NCBI GenBank assembly: GCA_013298595.1
Contig: JAAFIG010000017.1
Location: 19,802 to 83,801, forward strand
Length of the DNA: 64,000 nt
Origin: Deinococcales bacterium
GTDB lineage: Bacteria; Deinococcota; Deinococci; Deinococcales; JAAFIG01
Direction of reading: 5' to 3'
Below the pieces are notes generated by a model. That model saw only the letters and a program-made list of their open reading frames with translations, did no database searches and was not told the origin of the DNA. The position numbers were made by a program, and so were the translations under genes. Positions within the stretch are counted from its first letter, which is position 1, and every line of letters starts with the position of its first letter. Shown here piece by piece: positions 8,801 to 18,826 of this stretch.

Positions 8801-10906
8801 GCCAATTATGCACAGCGCTCAGGTCGAGCTGGTCGTGGTGGAGAACCTGCTTTGGTGCTGACGTATGCCACCACAGGCAATAATCATGACCAGTATTTTT
8901 TTCGTCGCCCAGCGTTGATGGTGGGTGGTGCAGTCACCACACCGCGTTTGGATTTAAGTAACCAAACCTTGTTGCGTTCGCACCTCCATGCGTTGTGGTT
9001 GGCTGAAACAGGGCAGAACTTGCCCAGTTCACTGGCTGATATTCTCGATATGAACGGCGAAGAACCCAGTTTGGAGTTGCTCGAGGAGATCAAAAAAGTA
9101 TTTGCTTCGCCACTGGTCTGGCAGCGCAGTGTGACTCGAGCAAGGCAACTGCTCGAGCATTTAGGTGTGGATTTACGCAGCACCACTTGGTTTAATGATT
9201 CTTGGCTCGAGCAAACTTTGCAAGCCGCACCTTTTGAATTTAATAAAGCTTGTGATCGTTGGCGTGAATTGTACAAAAGTGCGTTATCGCAACTGAATTT
9301 GAACAATGGTGTGCTTGCCGATGCCAGTAAACGCCATTGGCATGAAACTGCTAAGCGTTTGCACAGTGAAGCCAACATTCAACTGGCACTACTGCGAAAT
9401 GATGAAGGTGAACAATCCGATTTTTACACCTACCGCTATTTGGCTTCGGAAGGTTTCCTGCCCGGTTATAACTTTGCAAGGTTGCCTCTCTCAGCGTACA
9501 TTCCTGGGCGGCGAGTTGGCAAACAGGCTTCGGATAGTTATTTGTCGCGTCCAAGGTTTTTGGCAATCAGTGAATTTGGACCGAATGCAATTGTTTACCA
9601 TAACGGGGCGAAGTACGAAGCCCATAAGGTGATTGTGCCAGCCCGAGGCGAAACCAGCGAACTCCCTGTGACCAGCGCTCAGCGTTGCGAGCAGTGCGGT
9701 TACTTGCACTTTGGTACGCCCAGCGACTTGTGCCAGAATTGCCATACCAAATTGCCGCCGCCTCAAGTCAATTTGTTTCGTATGACTTCGGTGGCTACCC
9801 GTCGGCGTGAACGAATTGGTTCGGATGAAGAGGAACGTCAACGCATTGGTTTTGAAGTGCAGAGTGGTTTGCGTTTTGCAACCCGAGGTGGGCAGTCTGA
9901 CAGGCTCGAGATGCTTGCCCGAACCGACCAAACCGATTGTCTGCGTTTGACCTATGGTGATGGTGCGACCTTGTGGCGCATCAATTATGGTTGGCGTAAC
10001 CGCAGTAACAAAAACGAGCTTGGATTTTTGTTTGACCCTGAGACTTCGCAGTGGTTGACTCAGAAGAAGCTCGAGGAGAAACAACGCGATGCTGTAAAGC
10101 GCGAAGTGCATGTGCAACGGGTGATTCCCTATGTGGCGGACACCCGCAATGTGCTGCTGATCGAACCACCAACTGCCAGTGATGCCAATACCATGGTGAC
10201 CCTGATGAGCGCCTTAAAAAACGCAATTCAATTGGTCTATCAACTCGAGGACAGCGAATTGGCAGCCGAGGTGCTGCCGAATGCTCAGCAACCACGTCAG
10301 ATTTTGTTGTTCGAGGCTTCTGAAGGTGGAGCTGGGGTGCTACAAGATTTGCTGTTGCAAGCAGGGAAGCTACCCGAAGTGGCTCGGCGGGCACTCGAGT
10401 TGCTGCACTTTGAGCCAAGCACAGGCGAAGACGAAGGTCATGCCCTCACCACAGGTGAGCCTTGTGTGGCAGCTTGTTATGATTGCTTGATGACTTACGG
10501 CAATCAGTCGCATCATGAAAAACTGGATCGTTTTAAGGTCAAGAATTTGTTCTTGGCACTGACCCAATGCCATCTCGAGTCAGCGCAGCCAAGCAGCAGC
10601 AGCCCGTTGGATGATTTGCAACGCGCCTGTCTGCGTCAACTCGAGCGTGATTGGTTGGATATGTTGGTGCAAAAGCGTTTGCGTTTGCCGAGCCAAGCCC
10701 AAGCGAGGCTCGAGCAGTACGATGCTACTGTGGATTTTTTGTATCACCAAGAAGCCTCCGTGATTTTCATTGGGCAGCCACAGCCTGCGCTGGTGGACAA
10801 ACTCGACTTAGCGGGTTTCACCGTGATTGTCTTTGCCGAAGACCCCAACTCTTGGGCAGGCGTTTTGCAGCGTCACGCATTCTTATTTGGAGATGGTCAT
10901 GTTTGA
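5870..10906 (+). CDS. giant DEAD/DEAH helicase with DUF1998-type C-terminus (DISARM DrmA/DrmB-like or DruE-like)
   Basis: 1678-aa superfamily 2 helicase, predicted to act in anti-phage defence. The frame is open from 5822, but GTG at 5870 follows GGGGG and gives [20 protein letters not shown], the usual N-terminus of this family. Walker A TGTGSGKS is at 110-117, DELH at 223-226, then GTSATM, and motif [10 protein letters not shown] at about 982-989. Several Cys pairs (CRNCGQ, CLCCG, CEQCG with CQNCH) suggest zinc binding, and the C-terminal [14 protein letters not shown] near 1530 is typical of DUF1998. The combination looks like DrmA and DrmB fused, or Druantia DruE. The stop overlaps the next start by 8 nt. 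Confidence 0.85.
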   Translation: MNIFDFREGVIKDYSTYVTSFVHIRDREIREYVEQHLSDGTFWPDPLVQLNPNFTSGGSIQGLVDAGTLHLRCAELFTTPPQNQVPIHLHQHQKAAIELAKQGLSYVVTTGTGSGKSLTYIIPIVDHVLRQGSGRGIKAIIVYPMNALANSQSEELEKFIGSSSEVRFARYTGQESAEKKKEIIANPPDILLTNYMMLELILTRMDEARLVESAKDLAFLVFDELHTYRGRQGADVSLLIRRLRERLGTTQTICVGTSATMSSSGSFSERQAAVAGVAAKIFGVPIAANQVIGETLERVTKGAVGVLDLKQALGVDVPVSFEAFIVDPVASWLEQQIGLIERYGRLERNAPKAISGKSGLASDLSKLTGINQGQCKDMIEQRLLSGVKLRHPVTGRAVFAFRLHQFISKASTVYAPLTMMVKRLEHLTLQGQIFAPNSDRGLRLYPLEFCRNCGQEYYSVRRTTLDSQDIFIARGGILSEEGSSDDGYLFLGDWSDDVSRLPEHWLEEKNGQLKIKSSHKRDVPEILHVNGKGEVGTGLQAAFVSANFKFCLCCGVSYVGRTGKMTKLATLSSEGRSTATTLISMAAVQGLRRSDLAPKARKLLSFTDNRQDASLQAGHFNDFVFVASLRAGLAAALKHQSLEHDTIAKAVFEAMHLELNDFASDTNVRFRERDRTIKVAQDVIGYSLYTDLAEGKRLTLPNLEAVDLVRFSYPYLEEICQSEEFWVGLHPALSHPRANVEQYRYEAARALLDWMRQHLAIKIPYLEREWLSRMVLNMGLLREDSPLYIPSDEQNKLDAATVVALGSRTSQNYDVLNLGPMSALGKYLMRPSTLNWGSPLKQLDAQQLLEGLFKALSEFIEAVDDNAYQLKGTAFLWHAGEGTEAFRDTLRVIRPENSDPPRVNPFFLGLYRQPSSHFKNLQSAEHTAQIRSDEREKREHQFREGNLPAMFCSPTMELGVDIADLNVVHMRNVPPTPANYAQRSGRAGRGGEPALVLTYATTGNNHDQYFFRRPALMVGGAVTTPRLDLSNQTLLRSHLHALWLAETGQNLPSSLADILDMNGEEPSLELLEEIKKVFASPLVWQRSVTRARQLLEHLGVDLRSTTWFNDSWLEQTLQAAPFEFNKACDRWRELYKSALSQLNLNNGVLADASKRHWHETAKRLHSEANIQLALLRNDEGEQSDFYTYRYLASEGFLPGYNFARLPLSAYIPGRRVGKQASDSYLSRPRFLAISEFGPNAIVYHNGAKYEAHKVIVPARGETSELPVTSAQRCEQCGYLHFGTPSDLCQNCHTKLPPPQVNLFRMTSVATRRRERIGSDEEERQRIGFEVQSGLRFATRGGQSDRLEMLARTDQTDCLRLTYGDGATLWRINYGWRNRSNKNELGFLFDPETSQWLTQKKLEEKQRDAVKREVHVQRVIPYVADTRNVLLIEPPTASDANTMVTLMSALKNAIQLVYQLEDSELAAEVLPNAQQPRQILLFEASEGGAGVLQDLLLQAGKLPEVARRALELLHFEPSTGEDEGHALTTGEPCVAACYDCLMTYGNQSHHEKLDRFKVKNLFLALTQCHLESAQPSSSSPLDDLQRACLRQLERDWLDMLVQKRLRLPSQAQARLEQYDATVDFLYHQEASVIFIGQPQPALVDKLDLAGFTVIVFAEDPNSWAGVLQRHAFLFGDGHV

Positions 10907-13700
10907 TATTGGCGCGATGGTCAAAGCTCGAGGGCGTGATTGGGTGGTGCTGCCGGGTAGCGACAAAGATTTTTTAATCTTAAAACCACTTGGTGGCAGC
11001 GACGCTGAAATCACGGGTTTGTACGCAGGTGCGGGTGGTGAGACGGTGCAAGCGGCTTCGTTTGATTTACCGCTCGCCAATGCCTTTGGCTCTGCCAGTG
11101 GCGCGAAACTGATGGTTTCAGCCGCGAAACTAGCCATTCGCAGTGGGGCAGGACCTTTTCGTAGCCTTGGGCGTTTGGGTTTTGAGCCTCGTTCGTATCA
11201 ACTTGTGCCGCTTTTAATGGCTTTGCGCCAAACCCCAGCGCGGTTATTGATTGCTGATGATGTTGGTATTGGCAAAACCGTCGAAGCCGCCCTGATTGCT
11301 CGAGAACTGTTTGACCGAGGTGAAATTACTCGTTTTGCGGTGCTTTGCCCACCGCATTTGTGTGGGCAGTGGGTGGTTGAACTAAGTCAGAAATTTGGGT
11401 TAGAAGCCGCCAGTGTGCTGCCAAACACCACCAAGCGGCTCGAGCGGGATTGCAACGTTGGACAGAGTATTTTTGAGCGTTACCCGTTTGTTGTGGTCAG
11501 CTTGGATTTGGTGAAAAGTGAACGTTGGCGCGAGGATTTTTTGCGCCATGCTCCAGAACTGATTATTGTGGACGAAGCTCACGCCAGTGCCGACAATCAG
11601 AGCGCCAGTCAACGCCATCAGCGTTACAGCTTGCTCGAGAAAATCGCGGCTGACCCTGAACGGCATTTGTTGTTGGTGACAGCCACGCCGCACAGTGGCA
11701 AAGAAGAGGCATTCACCAGTTTGTTAAAACTCCTGAACCCAGAACTGGCAGCTTTTTCACTCGAGCAGCGCAACAGCAACCAAGAACGAATCCGCACGAT
11801 TCTGGCAAGGCATTTGGTGCAACGCGGACGCAAAGATGTACAGCAATTCTTGCAGCAAGACACACCTTTTCCGCAGCGTTTGGACAGCGAAATCCAGTAC
11901 CATCTGCACCCAGAGTACGCTCGTTTGTTTGCTGATGTCCTCGAGTACGCCCGTGAAAGCGTGCAGGTGATGGGTGAAACCCAGAACCGCACCCGGATTC
12001 GATGGTGGGCAGCTTTGGGTTTGCTTCGCGCCCTCTCGAGCAGCCCGCAAGCGGCGGCTGCCACCCTGCGCGAACGGGCATTGAATGCCGATGAAACCAA
12101 TCCAGATTTGATCGAAGCTCTCGGAAGAGAATTGGTTTTTGACCCTGATTCGGAAAGCGACAACCAAGACCTTGGCTTAGGAGCGCAAACCGAAACCGAC
12201 CAAAACAGCCCTGCCACACTGCGTTTACTCGAGCTTGCCAAACGCGCCGAAGGTTTGATTGGCGAAGCGGATTATAAATTGGTGCTGCTGACCAAGCAAA
12301 TTCAGCAACTAATCAAAGAGGGGTTTGCACCGATTGTGTTCTGTCGTTTTATCGCCAGCGCCGAAGCCGTGGCAGCACATTTGGCAACCCACTACAAACA
12401 GGCAACGGTTGGTGCTGTCACTGGGCGTTTAACCCCCGATGAACGCATGGAAGCTGTGCAGCGCTTAACCGAAGCCGAAACTCGAGTGTTGGTTGCCACC
12501 GATTGCTTATCCGAAGGGATTAACTTGCAGCATGGATTTAACGCCGTGATTCATTACGACCTGCCGTGGAATCCCACCCGCTTGGACCAACGCGAAGGGC
12601 GGGTAGACCGTTACGGACAACGCGCCAGCACTGTTAAAGTTCTGACCCTGTACAGCCAAGACAACCGCATTGACCAACTGATTCTGGATGTCTTGGTGCG
12701 TAAACACCGCAAAATCCGTGAAACCCTCGGTACGAGCATCCCCGCACCCGAAGAAGCCGAGAGTCTGCTCGATACGCTGCTGGCTCGGTTGCTCGAGCAG
12801 CAAAACCAAGAAGCTGTACAATTGCCGCTTCTACCCGAAGTCGAAGCCTTTGAAACCAAATGGCGCAACGCTGCCGAAGGCGAGAAAAAATCTCGGAGTC
12901 GTTTTGCCCAGAACACGATTCGCCCCGAGGAAGTCAGCCAAGAACTCGAGGATGTGCGTTTGGCGCTGGGCGATCATCAAACCACCAAGGATTTTGTGCT
13001 TGGCGCATTGCAAGGCGCAAAGGTGATTGTCACACCCAAACCCGATGGCAGTTACCAAACCGATCCAAGCCAAATTGATGTGCGCCCAGAGTTCAAGGAT
13101 TTCCTGAGCAGCGCCAAGACGTTTCGATTTGATACGCAACTACAAGCCAAAGTTCAGAATTTAGGACGCAACCACCCGCTGATCGAACAACTTTCCAGCA
13201 CCGTTCTAGGGCAAGCCCTCGAGCAGCCACATGATGCTACCGCCAAACGGGTTGGTGTGATTCGTTGCGCTGTTCCAACCCAAACCACGTTGTTACTACT
13301 GCGTCATCGGTTTCACCTGAGCGGACGCAAAGGCAACCGCACTTGGCAAACCCTATCCGAAGAACTGGACTTTGTGGCGTTCACAGGCAGAAGCGATAAT
13401 CCCACATGGTTAGACCCAATTGCCACCCAAGCCCTGCTTGAACTCGAGCCACTGGATAACCTGAGCGCAACCCAAAAAGAAGACCGCCTGACCCGTACAT
13501 TAAGCGAACTGAGCCTGCACACTCAGCACCTCAGTGCCAGAGCCGCACAACGCGCCACAACACTGCTCGAGGCGCACGAACGGGTGCGCGGCGCAGCCAA
13601 AGGCTTGGGTGTGACCTACGGCATTGAACCGCCCACCAAACCCGATGTGCTAGGTGTGTATATTTTCTTGCCCGTACCAAATCTAGGAGTTGCCTCATGA
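10899..13700 (+). CDS. SNF2-like helicase (DISARM DrmD-like)
   Basis: 933-aa SF2/SNF2-family ATPase. The ATG at 10899 is preferred over more upstream in-frame starts because GGAG lies just before it and the protein then begins [20 protein letters not shown]. Motifs: DDVGIGKT with Lys126, DEAH at 225-228, LVTATPHSG, and helicase motif [13 protein letters not shown] from Gln564. The length and the C-terminal extension after the helicase core resemble DrmD of class 1 DISARM. It overlaps both neighbours (8 nt upstream, 4 nt downstream), so the three genes are translationally coupled. Inferred role: DNA translocation or remodelling in restriction of unmodified phage DNA. Confidence 0.83.
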   Translation: MFDIGAMVKARGRDWVVLPGSDKDFLILKPLGGSDAEITGLYAGAGGETVQAASFDLPLANAFGSASGAKLMVSAAKLAIRSGAGPFRSLGRLGFEPRSYQLVPLLMALRQTPARLLIADDVGIGKTVEAALIARELFDRGEITRFAVLCPPHLCGQWVVELSQKFGLEAASVLPNTTKRLERDCNVGQSIFERYPFVVVSLDLVKSERWREDFLRHAPELIIVDEAHASADNQSASQRHQRYSLLEKIAADPERHLLLVTATPHSGKEEAFTSLLKLLNPELAAFSLEQRNSNQERIRTILARHLVQRGRKDVQQFLQQDTPFPQRLDSEIQYHLHPEYARLFADVLEYARESVQVMGETQNRTRIRWWAALGLLRALSSSPQAAAATLRERALNADETNPDLIEALGRELVFDPDSESDNQDLGLGAQTETDQNSPATLRLLELAKRAEGLIGEADYKLVLLTKQIQQLIKEGFAPIVFCRFIASAEAVAAHLATHYKQATVGAVTGRLTPDERMEAVQRLTEAETRVLVATDCLSEGINLQHGFNAVIHYDLPWNPTRLDQREGRVDRYGQRASTVKVLTLYSQDNRIDQLILDVLVRKHRKIRETLGTSIPAPEEAESLLDTLLARLLEQQNQEAVQLPLLPEVEAFETKWRNAAEGEKKSRSRFAQNTIRPEEVSQELEDVRLALGDHQTTKDFVLGALQGAKVIVTPKPDGSYQTDPSQIDVRPEFKDFLSSAKTFRFDTQLQAKVQNLGRNHPLIEQLSSTVLGQALEQPHDATAKRVGVIRCAVPTQTTLLLLRHRFHLSGRKGNRTWQTLSEELDFVAFTGRSDNPTWLDPIATQALLELEPLDNLSATQKEDRLTRTLSELSLHTQHLSARAAQRATTLLEAHERVRGAAKGLGVTYGIEPPTKPDVLGVYIFLPVPNLGVAS

Positions 13701-16700
13701 ACCAGCCTTTATTGCATCATCTGACCGTGCATGGACTGGGTTTCACCACCGATTTTCTATTGCAACTCTCCGACCGAGCGCAAACCAGTAAACTCGAGCA
13801 TACCCGCCCCGAAAGTTATGACTTACCACCCAAAACCACGCTCGAGGAAGCCATTCAAGATGCTTGGGATGATGCCCGTAAACACTGGAAAAAACACCAA
13901 GACCACCAAACCGATGTCTGGACTGGCTGGCTGCGTCCACTCCTGAAAATCCTTGATTACAGCCTCATCAGCGCCCCAACAGGCACGAAATTCGCGGTGC
14001 GTTACCAAACCGAAACAGGTGAAATCCCCGTGCATTTTAGTTTATTTGACCTTGACCCTGTGAACACCGAAACAGGCTCGAGAATCAGTCCGCACGGGAT
14101 TCTGCAAGGGCATTTGAACACCACCCCCAACCAACTTTGGGGATTGGTCTGCAATACCGAAAAACTGCGTTTGCTGCGCGATAACGCCCAGATGACTCGA
14201 GCTGCGTATCTTGAATTTGACCTGAGCGAAATCATGAAAACCGAGGACACCAAAGCCTTTCGGGTGTTGTGGTTGCTGCTGCACCGCTCGAGGTTCAAGA
14301 ATGCTCAGCAAAGCATCTTGGAAAACTGGAACAGCCGAGCCAACGAAGAAGGTGTCAAAGCTCGGGATGACCTGCGCGACCAAGTGAAAACCGCGATTGA
14401 ACACCTCGGCACAGGTTTTTTGCAACACAACCCAGAAATCCACGCCCAAGTCAAAACCAGCAACGCCGAACTGAGCAACCTTTACCGCGAATGCCTAAAA
14501 CTGATTTACCAAATGGTGTTCTTATTTGTGACCGAAGACCGCGATTTGTTGTTTGCCAAAAAATCAGACAATACCTACACCGCCAGCGCCGAAACTCGAG
14601 AACGTGCCAAGCACTACCTGACCCGCAGCATCCGCACCAAAGCCAGCCGCACCAAAGGCAACCCCCTGCACACCGATGCCTACATGGGATGGCAAACCCT
14701 GATTGGGCATCTGCGCGGCGGATTTGCCCCACTTGGACTGCCCGCCCTCGGCAGCCATTTGTTCGCCCCAAACCGCCTCAGCGCCTTAAAGTTACCCAAC
14801 AATTTCTTTTACAGCGCCATCCACGCCCTAAGCGAAATCAGCACCGATAATACCCGCCGCCCAGTCAATTACGCAGGGCTGGACTCCGAAGAACTTGGCA
14901 GCATCTACGAAAGCCTGCTCGAACTCGTACCAAGCATCGAACCCGGAGGCAGATTAACCCTCGAGACACTGGCAGGTAACGAACGCAAAACCACAGGCAG
15001 TTATTACACCCCAAGCAGCCTGATTCAACTGCTGCTCGAGAGTGCGCTTGACCCTGTGATACAAGAAGCCACCAAAAACAAAACCACACCCGAAGCAATT
15101 CTAGCCCTAAAAAACCTAAAAATCATAGACCCAGCTTGTGGGTCTGGACATTTTCTAATTGCTGCTGCAAGGCGAATAGGCGCAAAACTAGCCGAATTAG
15201 AAGAAGACACCAGCATCCCCAGTCCAAGCGCCCTGCGCCGCGCCACCCGCACGATCATTGCCCATTGTATTTACGGCGCGGACATCAACCCAATGGCAAT
15301 CGAACTTGCCAAAGTTGCCCTGTGGCTCGAGGCACAAGATGCGGGTAAACCACTGGCGTTCTTGGATCATCGGTTAAGAGTCGGTAACAGTTTACTTGGC
15401 ACCAGCCCCGAACTGATGTTCGCACCCGACAGCATAACCGAACGAAGCAAAACCAATAAAAACGATGTTATTACCACCACCAGAACCACCCTGCATTTAC
15501 CCAACGAAGCCTTTGCCGCCATCGAAGGCGACGATAAACCAACCGTAGCCGCTTTGAAAAAAAGCAACACCAAAGAACGCGAGCATTATGTCGAACTGGC
15601 AATTAACGCCACCATGTTCGACTTTGCCCAAACCAACACCAACGCCATTTTTGCTGCTTACAAAGAACTGGATGCGATTGAACCAGATTCACTCGAGGAA
15701 GTCAAACGCCAAGAAGCCAAATTCGATGAGATTCTGCAAAAAACCGAATTACAACAAAGTAAACTGCTTGCCGATGCGTGGTGCGCTGCTTTTGTGACAC
15801 CCAAAACCCCAGACAGCCTAAAAATAACCACCACCATTCTGAACCAGTTGCTACAAAAACCAAGCGCCCCTGAACTCGAGCCAATCCGAGACTTGGTGCA
15901 AAGCACCGCCAAGCAATACCAATTTTTGCACCCGCACATAGAATTTGCTGATGTCTTCACCGCCACCCAAAAAGGCTTTGACTGCGTTCTAGGCAACCCC
16001 CCGTGGGAAGCGCCAGAAGAAAACAAAGAAAACTCAGTTTTAGAAAATAGAATTATTTATGGCTTACAACATTTTGTAAATAATTCCAATCGCTTTGAAT
16101 TGACTTCTGGAGGGAAAAATCTATATTTATTTTTTACCGAACTGTCAACTAATTTACTCAAAGAATCAGGTAATTTGGGTATTATAGTTCAAACAGAAAT
16201 AATTCAATCCAAGCCCGCAGAAAGGATTTCTAGTTACCTTGTGAAAAGTAAAATACTGAAATCTTTGTACGATTTTGAAAATAAAAAAGTATGGTTTCCT
16301 GCTATCGATTCAAGATTAAGATTTTCGCTAATTTCAATATCAAGAACAAATACTAAAAACTCACAATTTGTGTTTGATATTACGAGCCTAGATGAGATTA
16401 AACAGCCAGAACGAATCATTGACCTAAGCTACGAAATTTTTTCAAATGCTTCCCCTTCCCGCTTTAGTATTCCAGCTTTCAAGAATAGTAAGTCAGCCAA
16501 GTTGTTTTTGACTATGGCTGCTCGATTACCAATGATGGCTTCAGACAACTCAAGTCTATCTGGAACTTTGATGTTTAACTTTGAAGCCAGCGACAAAGCC
16601 ATAAAAATGCAAAGTAATGGCACTCAAATTGAAAACACCTACAACACTTATGATGGCGAAAACATACACCAATTTGAGTTTCAAAGAAAAGGTTCAAATG

Positions 16701-17422
16701 AAGCCGATGCGCCATTTGTTACTGAATTCTTAATGCCTAAACCTTTTGTTAATGAAAAATTGACAAAACTGTTTGACTGTATCCCGACTTGGATTCTGGT
16801 TTTGCGTAGGCAAGCTCGAGGCAATGATTCATTCGTAGGAATTTCGGCGATCATCCCAACTGCCGCAGTTGAAGGCAGTCTATCCGTCATTAAGATTAAA
16901 AACAACTCACCAGTTTTAGCGGCAACCACAGTGGCGAATTTTAATTCTTTCTGCTTCAATTATTTAGTCGCCTTGAGAATTTCTGGACCAAATGTGAATA
17001 AAGGTGTTTATGAACAGATTCCAATTGTTTTTAACAACGAAACACGAATTCTTAGCTCAGTGATACCTTTTATTATTCCCCGCGTCCTCGAACTCACCTG
17101 CACCGCCCACGACCTCAACGGCTTCGCCACCGACCTCGGCTACACACAACAACCCTTCACCTGGAACACAGAACGCCGCTTCTGGCTACGCGCCGAACTC
17201 GACGCACTCTACTTTCTGCTCTACGGCATCGCTCGAGCCGACGTGGAATACATCATGGATACCTTCCCAATTGTGCGCCGCAAAGACGAAACAGCCTTTG
17301 GGGAGTACCGCACCAAAAACGCCATCCTCGAGATATTCGATGCCCTACAAGGCTTGGGCTTAGAGCGCCTGCTCGAGTATCAGAGTCGGGTGGAGAATGT
17401 GGCGGGTGGGTGGAAACCATAA
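13697..17422 (+). CDS. Eco57I-type N6-adenine DNA methyltransferase (DISARM DrmMI-like)
   Basis: 1241-aa gamma-type adenine methyltransferase. SAM motif [13 protein letters not shown] is at about residue 478, [19 protein letters not shown] follows, and catalytic motif IV NPPW is at 767-770. The roughly 290-residue gap between motifs and the long N-terminus (a region of about 470 residues with no nuclease motif I can see) match large Eco57I/DrmMI/PglX-like enzymes. Residues of about 775-1130 (16020-17090) form the presumed target-recognition segment. That segment is AT-rich with one CTCGAG, against 11 in the preceding 2.2 kb, suggesting domain exchange. The ATGA overlap with the helicase indicates one operon. 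Expected role: marking self DNA. Confidence 0.85.
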   Translation: MNQPLLHHLTVHGLGFTTDFLLQLSDRAQTSKLEHTRPESYDLPPKTTLEEAIQDAWDDARKHWKKHQDHQTDVWTGWLRPLLKILDYSLISAPTGTKFAVRYQTETGEIPVHFSLFDLDPVNTETGSRISPHGILQGHLNTTPNQLWGLVCNTEKLRLLRDNAQMTRAAYLEFDLSEIMKTEDTKAFRVLWLLLHRSRFKNAQQSILENWNSRANEEGVKARDDLRDQVKTAIEHLGTGFLQHNPEIHAQVKTSNAELSNLYRECLKLIYQMVFLFVTEDRDLLFAKKSDNTYTASAETRERAKHYLTRSIRTKASRTKGNPLHTDAYMGWQTLIGHLRGGFAPLGLPALGSHLFAPNRLSALKLPNNFFYSAIHALSEISTDNTRRPVNYAGLDSEELGSIYESLLELVPSIEPGGRLTLETLAGNERKTTGSYYTPSSLIQLLLESALDPVIQEATKNKTTPEAILALKNLKIIDPACGSGHFLIAAARRIGAKLAELEEDTSIPSPSALRRATRTIIAHCIYGADINPMAIELAKVALWLEAQDAGKPLAFLDHRLRVGNSLLGTSPELMFAPDSITERSKTNKNDVITTTRTTLHLPNEAFAAIEGDDKPTVAALKKSNTKEREHYVELAINATMFDFAQTNTNAIFAAYKELDAIEPDSLEEVKRQEAKFDEILQKTELQQSKLLADAWCAAFVTPKTPDSLKITTTILNQLLQKPSAPELEPIRDLVQSTAKQYQFLHPHIEFADVFTATQKGFDCVLGNPPWEAPEENKENSVLENRIIYGLQHFVNNSNRFELTSGGKNLYLFFTELSTNLLKESGNLGIIVQTEIIQSKPAERISSYLVKSKILKSLYDFENKKVWFPAIDSRLRFSLISISRTNTKNSQFVFDITSLDEIKQPERIIDLSYEIFSNASPSRFSIPAFKNSKSAKLFLTMAARLPMMASDNSSLSGTLMFNFEASDKAIKMQSNGTQIENTYNTYDGENIHQFEFQRKGSNEADAPFVTEFLMPKPFVNEKLTKLFDCIPTWILVLRRQARGNDSFVGISAIIPTAAVEGSLSVIKIKNNSPVLAATTVANFNSFCFNYLVALRISGPNVNKGVYEQIPIVFNNETRILSSVIPFIIPRVLELTCTAHDLNGFATDLGYTQQPFTWNTERRFWLRAELDALYFLLYGIARADVEYIMDTFPIVRRKDETAFGEYRTKNAILEIFDALQGLGLERLLEYQSRVENVAGGWKP

Positions 17423-17496
17423 TTTGATGCGGCTCGAGGACATAAGCAAAAGGGGGTCTACGCGGCGCAGACCCCTCCGTCTCGCTGCGCTCGCCA

Positions 17497-17530
17497 CCTC
17501 CCACTACCTTTCGGTAGGGGAGGCTTTTTT
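17497..17530 (+). terminator. terminator of the helicase-methyltransferase operon
   Basis: CCTCCCACTACC pairs with GGTAGGGGAGG around TTTC, followed by CTTTTTT. It lies 75 nt after the methyltransferase stop. Confidence 0.75.
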
Positions 17531-17579
17531 GAGTCAGACACGATTTTTGAGTTCACAGTAAAGCAATGAAAAACCAACC

Positions 17580-17603
17580 GTAGGGGCGGGGCTTGCCTCG
17601 CCC
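17580..17603 (+). repeat. GTAGGGG palindromic repeat
   Basis: GTAGGGG followed by a 9-bp near-perfect inverted repeat (GGGCGGGGC, TT, GCCTCGCCC, one mismatch). Same layout as the palindrome at 472-496 on the other strand, so these are probably two members of one dispersed family. Confidence 0.5.
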
Positions 17604-17671
17604 ACTGGGAGATTACTGCGTAGACGGACTTGAAATTGCGTTCAGTTTCGTGTATTTTTCTAAACAACAAC

Positions 17672-17713
17672 ATCCGCCACGCCCCTTTGTGGGCGCACCA
17701 GGGCGGATTTTTT
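17672..17713 (+). terminator. second terminator-like hairpin
   Basis: ATCCGCC (17672-17678) pairs with GGCGGAT (17702-17708), with an inner GCCC/GGGC stem and a run of six T residues at the end. It insulates the mcrB region from the upstream operon. Confidence 0.65.
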
Positions 17714-17790
17714 ATGACGACTTAGGCTGAGGCGGTACGCTCGAGCATAAATTTGGTTATGAGCAAGTTTCCACGAGTGAGCGCCGACAA

Positions 17791-17813
17791 GTATGTGCAT
17801 ATTTTGCACATAC
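17791..17813. promoter_or_regulatory. perfect 9-bp inverted repeat (hairpin 1)
   Basis: GTATGTGCA, 5-nt loop TATTT, TGCACATAC. Perfect arms, no T-tract, so it is more likely a protein-binding site or structured RNA/DNA than a terminator. Confidence 0.55.
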
Positions 17814-17831
17814 TGCTTTTCTTGGAAAGAC

Positions 17832-17856
17832 AACTGTTGCAAATTCTGCAACAGTT
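17832..17856. promoter_or_regulatory. perfect 10-bp inverted repeat (hairpin 2)
   Basis: AACTGTTGCA, 5-nt loop AATTC, TGCAACAGTT. Same stem and loop geometry as hairpin 1, including GCA/TGC at the loop, 18 nt further on. Confidence 0.55.
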
Positions 17857-17893
17857 CAAAACCTCGAGCTTGAGGCTTTCACTCTAAATCTTA

Positions 17894-17944
17894 TTTCACT
17901 ACTATAGTGAAAATGACTCTTTGGTGAATTTATCAATTTTCACC
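17894..17944. promoter_or_regulatory. paired TTTCAC/GTGAAA inverted repeats (operator-like)
   Basis: TTTCACTA-CTA-TAGTGAAA is a perfect 8-bp inverted repeat at 17894-17912. GGTGAA (17923-17928) and TTCACC (17939-17944) form a second one with the same half-site. They sit just upstream of the TATACT element at 17957-17962, a position typical of repressor operators. Confidence 0.5.
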
Positions 17945-17956
17945 TATTTGACTTGC

Positions 17957-17962
17957 TATACT
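17957..17962 (+). promoter_or_regulatory. TATACT -10 element before the mcrB stub
   Basis: TATACT, then 8 nt, then the ATG at 17971. The intact mcrB gene has TATAAT with the same 8-nt spacing, so the promoter appears to have been duplicated with the gene start. No good -35 is visible 16-18 nt upstream. Confidence 0.5.
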
Positions 17963-17970
17963 CGAGCCAC

Positions 17971-18054
17971 ATGACCGAACCTGCATTGACTGCACCGCAA
18001 TTTGTTCTAAGCACTCACGGCATCAAAGCCCTTGCCGCCACTTGGTGTGCTTAA
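17971..18054 (+). pseudogene. 5' stub of an mcrB paralogue
   Basis: The 27-codon frame begins MTEPALTAPQFVLSTHGIKA, nearly the start of the intact McrB-like protein at 18827 (MTEPALAAPQFVLSAYGIQA). Similarity fades after about 20 codons and the frame ends at TAA. Most nucleotide differences in the shared part are third-position or conservative changes, so this is the remnant of a once-coding, diverged copy, not a fresh duplication. The metallopeptidase gene begins directly after it. Confidence 0.7.
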
Positions 18055-18056
18055 AG

Positions 18057-18620
18057 ATGCAATCGCCTTTTGCTCAAAGCCTCATCAGCCAATTGAATGA
18101 ACACGAAACACTGTATTTTTTGACAATACTAGAAGAAATAGGAGTAGCACATTTACTTGCACAGCACCCATTGAAAAGCCTCGAATTTTTAGAGACTGTT
18201 GAATTTGAGGGTAGGTCAGTCAATGGTATTTACAGTTTTTTTGAGCAAAGTGTACAGGTTGCCGTTCATCGGGATGAGTCTGAATTTCATGCTGTGTATC
18301 GTAAACAAGAATTTTGGAGCATCAGCAGTTTGGCTACTACTTCTAAGGATGCCATTGCTCGTACTTTAGCGCATGAAATTGGGCATCATCTTCATCATAT
18401 TTTGGAGTTATTGCACCCGCAGTCTTTTCGCGCAACGATTCTTTATCCCCGAAGCAATGGTTTAAGCCAGTATGCCTTGCAGAGCAATCGAGAATACTTT
18501 GCGGAGTGCTTTGCCGCTTTTGTTTATCAAAGAGTCGAGCTTTTCATGGATGATGGCTTTGGCTATGCTATGATGAATCAAAGCCTGAAAGCCTTGGGCT
18601 TAGTGGTCAGGGAACGATAA
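18057..18620 (+). CDS. HExxH zinc metallopeptidase
   Basis: 187-aa protein with a gluzincin-type motif HEIGH at 106-110 (AHEIGHHLHHIL) and a downstream acidic cluster NREYFAECFAAF (Glu146 or Glu150 as third zinc ligand). The EYFAE arrangement recalls lethal-factor-like peptidases and polymorphic-toxin peptidase domains; I cannot fix the family. The ATG at 18057 is the first in-frame ATG; an upstream TTG (18042) lies inside the mcrB stub. There is no signal peptide. The gene has no CTCGAG site, unlike its surroundings, suggesting recent gain. Its stop overlaps the next start by 1 nt. Inferred: effector or accessory of the neighbouring defence module. Confidence 0.7.
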   Translation: MQSPFAQSLISQLNEHETLYFLTILEEIGVAHLLAQHPLKSLEFLETVEFEGRSVNGIYSFFEQSVQVAVHRDESEFHAVYRKQEFWSISSLATTSKDAIARTLAHEIGHHLHHILELLHPQSFRATILYPRSNGLSQYALQSNREYFAECFAAFVYQRVELFMDDGFGYAMMNQSLKALGLVVRER

Positions 18621-18817
18621 TGCTAACACTCGAGAAACTGGTTGTTCAAGAAATGTCTTCTTCAGACTTGGCTAATTATGTCACCTTAGCAAGGTTAGAT
18701 GGTTCTTTAACCCGAGATGAATTTTGGCAAATTATCACAGAACTCAAGTCTCGTGGGACACATCCAGAAGTCTTGGCGGGTGTTTCAGGAGAAGTTCATC
18801 CCAGTTGGCGTTTATAA
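18620..18817 (+). CDS. small hypothetical protein coupled to the metallopeptidase (65 aa)
   Basis: 65-aa acidic/helical protein (MLTLEKLVVQEMSSSDLANY at the start). Its ATG shares one base with the stop of the metallopeptidase gene and CAGGGA lies just upstream, so translation is coupled. The two-gene layout of an enzyme plus a very small partner resembles toxin-antitoxin or protease-inhibitor pairs, which is inference only. The stop codon overlaps the TATAAT element of mcrB. Confidence 0.55.
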   Translation: MLTLEKLVVQEMSSSDLANYVTLARLDGSLTRDEFWQIITELKSRGTHPEVLAGVSGEVHPSWRL

Positions 18818-18818
18818 T
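18813..18818 (+). promoter_or_regulatory. TATAAT -10 element of mcrB
   Basis: Perfect TATAAT, then 8 nt to the ATG at 18827, overlapping the stop codon of the 65-aa gene. mcrBC may therefore be transcribed separately from the metallopeptidase pair. Confidence 0.5.
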
Positions 18819-18826
18819 CTTAGTTC

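Larger units (their letters stand above)
17423..17970. other. intergenic region between defence modules
   Basis: About 550 bp without a gene. It holds two rho-independent terminators, a GTAGGGG palindrome, and then four inverted repeats in the last 180 bp leading to a TATACT -10 element. No open frame with a credible start was found. Confidence 0.6.

Noticed and set aside
13697-17422. BREX PglX as the identity of the large methyltransferase
   Set aside because: The domain style is similar, but no BrxA, BrxB, BrxC, PglZ or BrxL gene is nearby, and both partners are DISARM/Druantia-type helicases.
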